In this document: positions 46,691 to 56,558 of the stretch, one piece after another | Layout: each line of letters starts with the position of its first letter | How positions within the stretch are numbered: the first letter of the stretch is position 1 | NCBI GenBank assembly: GCA_015680685.1 | Contig: MNCI01022307.1 | Coordinates: 176,383 to 240,382 of the forward strand | Source of the DNA: Gnetum montanum | Lineage: Eukaryota; Streptophyta; Gnetopsida; Gnetales; Gnetaceae | Length of the DNA stretch: 64,000 bases | Direction of reading: 5' to 3' | The notes under the pieces: generated by a model | Told to the model about the DNA's origin: nothing | Database searches by the model: none | The model's input: only the letters and a program-made list of their open reading frames with translations | Translations under genes and position numbers: made by a program

Positions 46691-49600
46691 ATGAACATCG
46701 CAAACACCACCGCTGCAACCACTCAGGTCACCGACGTCGTAGGCACCACGGCTATCCAACAGCCCGTGGTTCAACAGCCCGTGGTTCAACAGCATGCGGT
46801 ACAACCCACAGCGGGGCCTCGCCAGTCCCTTAAGTTGCAAGGGAGGAACCCATCATCCCACGTCATAACCCAAGACCAATACAACTTCATATGCGTGAAG
46901 ATACAAGCCGACCTAGCCGTGGATCAAACCGAAATGGAAGTCAAGAGGCAATACGAGCTCTTCTACAGGGAAGGGAAAGAGTTCATTCCTTCCCCATATG
47001 ATGTCATCCCTGTCCCAGAGCCTTACTCCAAGCTCATTACACAACTCCTCCTGCAAAGGAGTCAATCTCGGGATCAGCCTGCAGTAGATCCTCAACTGGA
47101 AGAGGATGATGACTTCGCTACCCAATCCGAACATGAAGACTCGTATCACACCCTCAGTCCACAAACCCATATCAACCCCATGTTTCATCCAGGCACAGGG
47201 GAAATCATGCCCCTCCAACCCCTCAGGTTTACCCAAGTGCAAATACCCCCACGAGAAACATCCACACTGGTTCATGTTCCTCCAGCAACCGACCTGCAAT
47301 TCAGTACACTCCCTCTCGCTATCATCACCACTGCAGCCGTAGGCCCATCCTTGCAAGCACCACCCCCTCATAATAATGTGGGAGCAACCTTCTCACCTCG
47401 AGTGATTGGGATGCCACATGTGATACCAGCATCTACATCTGCCCACTATATCCCCCACATCCAAACGCATGGAGCCCCTTCCACCGATGTAACCCAATAG
47501 GGGGTTCCTGCACAAAACGTGACCAGGCAATGGGCAGCGATGGGTGCTCAAACACATCAACCCCCTCGCTACAAAATACCACCTCACACGATCCCACCAG
47601 CCAACATTCCCCAAGTACAGCCGCAACCGTCGCAACAACAACCCCTCGTTTACAATGTGCCATCCCTAGTGCCACCCACTATAAACGTGCCACAAGCACA
47701 ACCGTTGACCGCACAGCTTTCAGCCTTTCAACCTACCATCCAATAGTCCAACCTGTACAATGTACCACAAACTCAAGCCACCATGTCACCTAGTGCCCAA
47801 GACTGGGCAGATGCTAAAAAATTAATGCAAGAACTAACTGATAAGGTCAAGCGCCTCAAAACGGCTGCCGACGGAGAGCTGAAGGTAGTGGACTTCTACC
47901 ACGATGATCCCATCAACCCTTCCGTCCCACCTCTAACCTTGCCCAAAGGCATATCATTGCCCACACTAACTAAATATAACGGGGAAACAGACCCCAATGC
48001 ACATCTTATAACGTTTAGGTTAGAATGCGCATTACTCCAGGCGTGGCCACATGCCATTTTGCGAGTGTTCCCTATGTCTCTCGTAGGGAGAGCACTCGAT
48101 TGGTACCGGGCCTTGCTGAGGAATTCCATATTCTCCTTGAAAGAGCTATTACATCAATTTGTGACCAGGTTCAAGTATAACTTGAAACCTGAAGCGACAC
48201 TGGACAACCTTATACAGGTTAAACAAGCCCCGCTAGAACCTGTGCAAAAATTCATTCAGAGGTGCAGTGCTGCTCTCAATGAGCTACACGAGCCGATCCC
48301 TCAGACATATCTGCTCACCATTCTAAAGGGGGCTGTTAANACGCGGCTCAAAACAGCCACGATCCTGCGTATATAGCCTTTAAAAATCAACATAGTAAAA
48401 AGGATAAAGAAAAGGCTAAAGCAACTATAGCAGCGATAGTGGAAATGCAACAACAAAACAAACCGCTAGTAGCCCCTACTAACTATACAAAACCTACTCC
48501 CACAACCGCGCCAGAATCATTATCATCGCAGAACCCAACACAAAATCGTATGAGAAACTTTGAGAGGAAAGACCCTCCCAATATACGTCACTGCCTATGA
48601 AGCCATCCCAGCTATTCGACCAACTATTGAAAGCTGGGTTAATGAAACATAAACAGTTATCCCCCGTGGCCATCCAGAGACATGATCGGTTCTGTCAACT
48701 CGTTCAGAACCCAAGCTTAGCGACACCGGATGAGCCTCCAGTACCCAAAGGTTTTAGAATGGATCGCTTCTGCGACTACCACCAATGCAATGGGCATAGT
48801 ACGGATTACTGTTTCACCCTGAAGCAGGACATACAACGAATGATCGACGAAGGTCAAATCACCTTCGACGAGGCCAACCTGGTTCAACCGTAGAACCAGG
48901 CCATGGGGGTGTATAAAGATCCACTGAATACCAAAGAGGCACCGTACATTATTAACACAATCTGCCTAGATGATGAACCTGAAGCACCTAACGTTAACAC
49001 CGTCCACTCTAACTATGAACAACAAACTCCTAACAAGCCGTTTGTAGTCCATGTTCCTCCCACCGCATCCACATCCTTGCCTCAACCACCGCGTGCCCTG
49101 CAGCAGCCATCTGTTGTCCGAGTGCCCCTGGCTGTAGCAACATCTAACACCCCGACGCATGAGAAATCATATGTGGTGTGTGTACCTCCCGCCGTCGCAA
49201 CAGCGGAGGTCCAACCTCCACCTAAACCAACCCCATACGTCGTTAGGATACCTGGAAGTCCTAATGTTTACCAAGCCTCCACCTCACAAACGCAAGGTAG
49301 ACCTAGTCCTTATGTCGTTAGGGTGTCCAGCCAATCTTCTGTCCAACCACATCCGATTGTCCAACCGCAACCTCACCCGGCTCCATATGTGGTAAGAATC
49401 CCAAAGCAACTTGAGGCTCCCAAACCGGCTCCACCTCCACGCCACACACAAGAACGCTTAGCGGACAGGCTTATGCATGAACGCATGGAGAAGGAGCATC
49501 AACGGTTAGCCGTAGGGCCACCTAAACCCACTCCACTCAACGTCGTACCCATGACACCACCCAACAGTCAACCAAACACAGGTAACGAGGGTGAACCATC

Positions 49601-49691
49601 AAAAAAAACTGATACGTCTAAAATAATGGCTTCGAGCAAAAACGACAGACCAACGAAGCATGAAATAAAACTGTTGGGATGGACCCGGTAA
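46691..49691 (+). pseudogene. gag: E gag
   Basis: It starts at ATG 46691. One frame runs through 48350 with TAG codons near 47498 and 47744. The capsid-like core at 47880-48340 has LPTLTKYNGETDP and RALDWYRALL. An N at 48340 and a frame change there, then another near 48590, lead to a frame with the zinc finger CDYHQCNGHSTDYC (48771-48812), of the form seen in Tat/Ogre gag. A stop at 48891 is followed by a Pro/Val-rich repeat region (YVVRIP, FVVHVPP) to 49691. The tail overlaps the protease frame by 13 bp. Confidence 0.85.
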
Positions 49692-50743
49692 CCGCCGATA
49701 AAATCACGCCCAACAGTAGAGACTTAGCAACGGCTCTAACACAAGTCACGCAGGCACTCAAACAAAAGAATACGTCATTAAGCTTGTATGACTTAGTTTT
49801 AACATCACAAACACATCATGAAGCTTTGGTCCGCATGTTAACGTCGATCCCAGTAAGCGAGGACTTGTCCCCAAATGAACCATCCATTCATGCGGTAATG
49901 TACTCGCCCCAAGGGACAACTTCCAAACCGCTAAGTTTCCATAACGATAACATTAAGGTGGATAAGAAAATAGGGGAGACAACAACAACCCCCATGTTCA
50001 TAACAATACGGGTGAACCAATTCAAAATACATAGAGTCCATGTAGACGATGGAGCTACAACAAACGTAGTACCATATCCCATCGTCGAACAACTAGGGCT
50101 TACAGAACTCATCAGACCAACTGCAACGACATGCCTAAAATCATTCAGTGGGTCGCGTGTGATAGTTAAGGGTAAAATCAACTTAGACTTCATAGCAGGG
50201 GATCAATTCCCCACATCCGTCGACTTCGTAGTAGTCGATGAAATGCCAGGATTCAACCTAATATTAGGAAGGCCCTGGTTAGCCCAACTGAAAGCAGTCT
50301 CATCCCCTATACACCAAGAGATTCACCTACCTTATGAAGGTGGCGAAATCATCATTTATGAGGAGGCTGCTACTCCCATCATTTCATCGTACATGGACAC
50401 GAACCAAGGCTCAGAGTTTAAGCTTGAAGAGCCTAGGAAAAATAACATAAATGAACAACGACCGGTAAGTGCTAATCCTTTAAACACAGAGGAAGATCCA
50501 CCTAAAACAAAAACACCTGCGCCTGACATTGTACATACACCTTCACAATTAGAAACTAACACAGAACTCGCCACAAATACTGAAACATCTAAAAACACTG
50601 ACACAGAAGCCACTCCCTCAGACGTCCCTTGGGCTGAATTACCATTCAACGTGATCAGCGAAGGGGATGCTGAATACAAAATCATACCAGCTGATACATC
50701 GCCTAACATAAAAATAAAAAGAATCAAAAAACTATTAAAATAA
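49679..50743 (+). CDS. pro: E aspartic protease
   Basis: An intact frame of 354 residues in the -1 frame relative to the end of gag. The retroviral-type protease core has the active site DDG (residues 123-125, in RVHVDDGATTN), where DSG, DTG or DGG is usual, and ILGRPW at 195-200. The C-terminal 130 residues are Thr/Pro/Glu-rich without a domain. A strong splice donor CCGGTAAGT lies inside this tail at 50465, at a codon boundary. The ATG may not be used, since gag and protease overlap. Role: cleavage of the Gag-Pol precursor. Confidence 0.82.
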   Translation: MDPVTADKITPNSRDLATALTQVTQALKQKNTSLSLYDLVLTSQTHHEALVRMLTSIPVSEDLSPNEPSIHAVMYSPQGTTSKPLSFHNDNIKVDKKIGETTTTPMFITIRVNQFKIHRVHVDDGATTNVVPYPIVEQLGLTELIRPTATTCLKSFSGSRVIVKGKINLDFIAGDQFPTSVDFVVVDEMPGFNLILGRPWLAQLKAVSSPIHQEIHLPYEGGEIIIYEEAATPIISSYMDTNQGSEFKLEEPRKNNINEQRPVSANPLNTEEDPPKTKTPAPDIVHTPSQLETNTELATNTETSKNTDTEATPSDVPWAELPFNVISEGDAEYKIIPADTSPNIKIKRIKKLLK

Positions 50744-50749
50744 TACCAT

Positions 50750-51080
50750 CTTCAACAGTCTGAAATGACATTAAACTACAGCCTGTCCGAAACGACGTTA
50801 AACTATAACCCGTCCGAAATGATGCTAAATTACAACATGTCCGGAATGACGTTAAACCATCATGTCCACAACGACATAAAACTAGCCACAACCAGAAATG
50901 GTCGGTCAACTGAGAATCCGCCCGTGTCGTTCAAAATGTTCCTTGTCTACGACTGGGGCCCGAAACAGCGTTAAACTACACATGTGGCCCGAAATGGCCT
51001 CAAACTAGTGCGAATCTGGCCCAAAATGACCTTAAACTAGTGCGAATCTGGCCCGAAATGGCCTTAAACTAGATCACACA
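50750..51080. repeat. CCCGAAATGGCCTTAAACTAG repeat array between protease and antisense gene (E)
   Basis: About nine units share a core like CCGAAATG followed by TTAAACTA; the last two are near-exact 32-bp copies. This array, those at 56380-56515 and 60125-60330, and the F arrays share the word TAAACT. Confidence 0.85.
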
Positions 51081-51413
51081 CTTATACTTTATTTTCCTCT
51101 TTCGTTTATCGTTATACTCCAACTTATGAGTACATCCGTGCATTGCTCTAACAAAACAAAAAAGCAACCAAAACATTTTTCATTGCCGTGTCATGTTTGC
51201 GATTAAACTCAAAATCAACAAAAACAATTTTCATATATATATTCATGCAACGACATACAATTACGAGGGTTAATTATTTTCATCCATCTATAACATAACT
51301 CAAAGTTTACAATTTACAATTCTCGTATAAATTTACAATTCCCGTATAAATTTGAGTCAAAATAGTGTTATAACGAAAAAAAACAAACAAAACCTAAAAA
51401 CAAAACTAAAAAA

Positions 51414-54400
51414 CTAAGCATCTGGGATGGGAGGATCGTCCCCTTTAGATCCGCTGGCATCAGGGACCCCCGCTCCACTAGGGCCAGCTTCTTCGACATC
51501 ATCACCGCCTTCATCCTGAAAATACAAAAGGAACAATCAATGTAAGAATAAGAGAATGCCAAAATTTCAAACATTGTTTATCAAATCAATTTCATAATGA
51601 CAAAATACTTACCATAGGAGATCCCCTTAAGCCAAATTCCAGCCGACGAAGGATTTCCTCTTCTGAGACACTAGTCCAATCTGTCTCATCAAAGCCTAGG
51701 TCAACGTCTGCCAAGGCCTTTCCCTTGTCAATAGCTGACCAAGTAGGATGTTTCAGAGGAAATTCACCCACAGACACTTCCCTAGAAGCGATCGTAATCA
51801 CCCTTGTAGGCGACTCTATCTCAACAGTTGTGTTTTGAGCAAAGGTATCAAAAGCGGAACGCAAATCCAAATCCTCCACAAACATTTCCAGTTGGCATTT
51901 TTCAACGAACACTTCCTTTAACGACTTCTTGTAATGGTGTTTGTGGTTCTTTTCGTCCTGGCCCCACTTGTGAACCTTGGAAGCGAAAGCTTTCCAATCT
52001 TGACATTTGAGGTTCAGGAGATCTATTTGGGCTTTACGTTCCGCCATTCTCCGAGTCAGAGATGCATGATGATTGAGCAGATTCCAATACCTGGTATATG
52101 TGACCTCGGAGGTCCGCCAAGAGCGATCACCACTTAGTTTGGCTGAGGCGAACTCATACCGAGCCTTAAGATCGTCACGCTCAACTGATAACTCGGAGAC
52201 TTCCTTTTCCTTTGCTTGGATTTGTAGCCACAATTGTTTGACGGAATGCCTACAAGTCCACAGTGACTTGGTGTTGTGAACAAGACCTTCTGCTACTTCC
52301 TCATAAACAGGTCTTGGCACTTGCTCAACTTTTGGGGATAACGTGGGCAAACTCTTTATGCTGATTGTCTCAGAAGGATCCCACCTCAGTTTGGCACCTA
52401 TGTACACGAAAAGAACAAACGTTAAAACAACAAAAATAGAATGTGAAACTATAAAACTGCAGACAATTCAAAACATTCATACCGATTTCAGGGTGGGCCT
52501 CTTGGATTCGTTCGACAACTTCTTCTACGATTCTAGCCACAAAATCCATCTTACTTGGCATTTTCGTCCAAGTAAATGGCCCACGAGTGCGGGACGAACT
52601 AACCTCTATGGTCCTCTCAGGGGGAACCATCTTCATGGGTACATCTAACCGCACCGTCCTGGTTTCGCTGCCTTCGTCTGGAAAAAATGAAAGCACAAAA
52701 ATAAAATACCATAGAAAGGACAACTAACGAGGCAAGATAAAATAAGATGAAAAAAGAAAACATACCGTGCTCCTTGTCACTTTCTGGGGGATCGCCTAAG
52801 TCCAGCTTTCCCTTAAGAAAGCTGCTGAACATTTGATCGATGCCACCCTGGTCATCCAACGCCTCCGTTTCTGTGGTGTCTCCCTTCAACTCTTCCGTTC
52901 CTCCTCCCTGATCCTTCTCCACATTTTCCTCTTGACCGTTTTGCTCCGTGTTGGTCTCCTCCTCTTCAGTAATTGTCTCTAATGCCTGCTTCCTCACTTC
53001 TCGAATCAAGTCCGAGGGTATCAGTGGCATGTAAGCAACCGAAGTAAAAATTATGAACCAAACGAAAACAATAAAGCAATAAGTGTGCGAAGTCTACTTA
53101 CCAGGCATCTTGAATCGTATGCGCTTCACTCGTGGCTTGTTCACGTTCGAGGCTTCCTCGGTTGAGCGCTCGCGCTTTGTTAGCTTCCCCTTGCCCTTGC
53201 CAATGGTTTCTTTGATAACCCGCTCAACTCTTCTCGCAGTGAGAGGCACATCATCTGGCTCTAATCCCAAACTATCTTGAGTGTGAATTGAGGTACCCGA
53301 TGACCCCCCTGTCATAATAGACACGAATTCATCAATTCCCTCAGGAGGGTCTTGGGACTCGGCAACTTCAAACAAGTGGCTGATCCACGGGCAGGATAGT
53401 TGACCCTGATCCCGTAGAACATACTTGTTGTCTATGCGAACTACCAGAAACTCGGCTAAGCGACGCAGGTAATCGGCAAGAAAAGTAAAGGTGAAGTGGG
53501 ACTGTGCCTCGACATTCGAGCGTAATCGCACTATCTCCTTATGCAGGCCTGATAACAAAAATTGGGCCCAATTATAACACGCTCCGATTTCTAGGATAGT
53601 TCGTATGATGCGTACAGCTTCGACCCCAAGACTCCGCACCTGGGACAAGGATTTTAGGAATACCCGCACCCTAAACAGGGGATATAGTTCATTCACCTCC
53701 TCAACTTTTGATTTCCCCTGCATTGGGAATCCCTTGGCACCCTTGGCCACTCCTAGCCAGTCCTCCAATTCACGAACCGTTTGGAGCTCTTTATGAGCCC
53801 TGTTTAAAGCTACATTTATACCATCTACCAGTACACCGAATAAGTTCGAAAAGAATTCAGGCGACAGATGGAAAACGATCTTAACACCCTTAATCCGGGT
53901 GCTGTAGTAGGAGACAGACTCATTGAAAGAATCCACGATCCTGATCATTTCTACTATTGATACATCAGGACTCGGGGTCATGAAGAGCTCCATGAGGCCA
54001 GCATTGTCTAAGCAACGAACAATGGACAGCGGGGCATGGGTACGCAACCATTTTTGAGACTTATTCACCTCCCCGAACTTCATTGACAGGGTGGTTTCAA
54101 TTCGCCCCGTTGCGACAAGGTCCCCGCCAAGAGGTACATTAACTGCAAATACAATTCGAAATCATCAGATCAGTATAACCCCCCGGCAGTTGAATAAATA
54201 CGTTAGCAAATCTAGAGGATGTTGTCATTTACCATCAGTTGTGAACTTGGATGTGATGCCTGAGCCAGAGTTACGAGGGAAGATTGGCCCCTGGTCTGAC
54301 CAATCTTTATCCAGCCATCCACGAGCTTTGCACATCGCGAACGCTCTAGAGAACTATTTGTGAAAATGAACGATAGCACCCTTCGTTTGACCCAATACGG

Positions 54401-55916
54401 TGCCACGAAGGGTGGGACCTACAATAAAAGCCTCAAGAGCGGTGCGAGCTAGAGCAAGCCCGTCATCCTCAACACACATTCTGTCCGAGTTAACTTTAGG
54501 CCTACAAACAAACAAATGTCAAAACAGAAACAAATACCAAACGGCGAAAAGAAACAACAAACTTAAATGGTCCTACCTATCCACTCGGTACACTGTGCCA
54601 GGAGGGTTCTAGAATAGTGTGTGTGCACGTGCAGCTACAATTAATGTGTTGTTGAGGTAGTCTTGTCCTTACGGAAATTGTGCCCACACACGCGCTAATG
54701 GGCGTGTAGACCTGGGCCCATAGGAAGAACCATCCTCATTCACAAACGGCCCCTTGTCGATGTCTTCTATGAAGACCATGACACCCTCCGCGGCCCCTGG
54801 TAGCATGGCCTCAAGCACGCTTCGCGCCACCAATTCACTTAGCTGCGACCAGATCGCCACTTCAAAATTGTCTAGCATGAAGGCCAAAAATTCACATGCA
54901 CCTTCTCTAAACCAGACCCCATTGTTGTCCACAGTTAGGTCCGGGGTAGGCTCATCAGCCTCAATGGGGCCAAACCATGTTAACACCCCAACGAGCACAA
55001 CGACGAGGAGAAAAGGCTTAGTATCCCTGCAAGCAAACAGAATGCCATCGTAAAATCAGCCATGCATCAAAATGACGCGAAAAACAAAAGTTCACATCAT
55101 AAACCGACACTTAGGAAAAATTACTAACTGTTTGCGCCCGGCGTATACGCTGTCAAAAAATGTATACGCTGCTTATCCCGGCGTATATGCTGTCAAAAGA
55201 CTATTTACGCTATTTCTAACCATTTACGCTTAGCGTATACACAGAAGAAACCCTCAGCATATACGTCATAGAAGCCTTCAGCATAAATAGTCTACGCTAG
55301 ATACCGAACAAACGATTTACGCTGAATCCTGTGCAAATAAATTAACGCCGAAAACAATTTTCATGAAAACAGGTCTACGCTGTACAACGTTTGAAAAGAA
55401 TTAACTGCTCACGCTCAGCGTATACGCTGTAGAAACCCTCAGCGTATACGTCATAATAGCGTAGACCGTCTACGCTGATGGAACAGAAAATCTACGCTGA
55501 TAAAATAGAACTTCATGCATAGAAAACTTATTTACGCTATAATTTACGCTGATAAAACTGTCTACGCTTTATGCAAGAAAAACATGTTTATGCTGTGCAC
55601 TGATAGGACAGATTACGCTATAACAGTCTACGCTATCAAGACTTTGCGCTAACCCTTTACGCTCGGAGTATATGCCAAAATGCTTTACGCTGACTCTCTA
55701 CGCTCAGCGTATACGCCGAAGCCCTGTACGAGACTGTCTACGCCATGAAACAAAAATAACTAACAGAGGCAGGATCAAAGCCTACCTGTGTGACGATCCA
55801 GGCCATGATGGAATCCTTGGCCTTAGCAGGCATTGCAGCATGGCTTCGCTCTCCTCTGCGAAGGTCAAGTCAAGACCCTTCCTTCCCTGCCCTTCCACTT
55901 CCTTGCCTTTGCCCAT
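51414..55916 (-). pseudogene. Antisense eight-exon extra gene of E, about 1068 codons
   Basis: Minus-strand exons are 55916-55786, 55026-54577, 54501-54233, 54142-53102, 52999-52766, 52677-52483, 52397-51613 and 51515-51414. All introns are GT-AG, most with consensus sites (GTAAGT after exons 4 and 7). Only the acceptor before exon 5 (TTCGAG) is weak. The exon sum is 3207 nt, exactly 1069 codons with the stop, and every junction keeps phase. Three nonsense codons lie inside: 54671-54669, 54612-54610 and 54356-54354. Exon 1 gives a basic N-terminus (MGKGKEVEG). Exon 2 begins with a short hydrophobic run. Exon 4 has YYSTRIKGVKIVFHLSPEFF and a basic KRERSTEE/KPRVKRIRFK patch, a possible nuclear signal. 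Exon 5 is acidic, exon 7 is coiled-coil, exon 8 acidic. Exon 4 may be a distant relative of the plant transposon protein domain in A. No enzyme motif is recognised. Confidence 0.85.
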
Positions 55917-56110
55917 GTTGGCGTCTACGATGGGATTGACAGCTTACGCTGAGGGTTGAAACTCTGTACACCTACGCTTGACCTTCTATGCTCGGCGTCT
56001 ACGCTGGGGTTTAGTCATCGGCGTCTACGCTCAGGGTTTCACAATTTATGCTTACGCCAGGGTTTCACAGTTTACACTTACGCTCGGATTTTACACTGGG
56101 TCCTCTACGC
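55130..56110. repeat. TACGCT / GCGTATACGC motif spacer in intron 1 and leader of the antisense gene (E)
   Basis: Words such as CAGCGTATACGCTG, TCTACGCTGA and TTTACGCT recur about every 20-40 bp. They fill intron 1 (55785-55027) and the region before ATG 55916, but not exon 1 itself. The same words fill the LTR U3 and the gag leader of this element. Confidence 0.85.
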
Positions 56111-56163
56111 TCGAATTACGCTGCAAACTGATGTAACAACAAATGAAGCCCCCCCCCCCCCCC

Positions 56164-56171
56164 AATATATA
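56164..56171 (-). promoter_or_regulatory. Candidate TATA box for the antisense gene
   Basis: On the minus strand ACTATATATT lies about 250 bp upstream of the start codon at 55916, next to a run of 15 C (56149-56163, read as G on the minus strand). No other convincing TATA-like site was noticed between it and exon 1. Confidence 0.45.
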
Positions 56172-56379
56172 GTGCTCCGTTGTCGCTGCCGCTGCTGCTG
56201 ACACCGCCGCCTCCCGTTTTGCTACTTTTTACCTTTTTCTTGCCTTTTTACTTATTTTTGGCGAAATTTACTTAAAAATAATAATAATATATATATATCT
56301 AAAATAAAACAAAAATTACTACATCCCAGTTCCCCCTGTGAACCCCATTTTACGCGTTTACGTCGAACATTTTAGCGTA

Positions 56380-56515
56380 AACTGCCGTTACGGCTCTAAA
56401 CTACCGTTACGGCCCGGTATGGCCTTAAACTGCCACCTGCGGATTACATTTGGCCCAGTAAGGCGTTAAACTACCACCCATGGCCCGGTACGGCCTTAAA
56501 CTGCCGTGCGTCCTG
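56380..56515. repeat. TAAACTGCC repeat array between antisense gene and pol (E)
   Basis: Four to five units of the form GGCCCGGTAYGGCCTTAAACTGCC. With 50750-51080 it brackets the antisense gene on both sides. Confidence 0.82.
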
Positions 56516-56558
56516 GTGCGACGATAATCCACCATCAAGCATGTACACATAATTTAAA

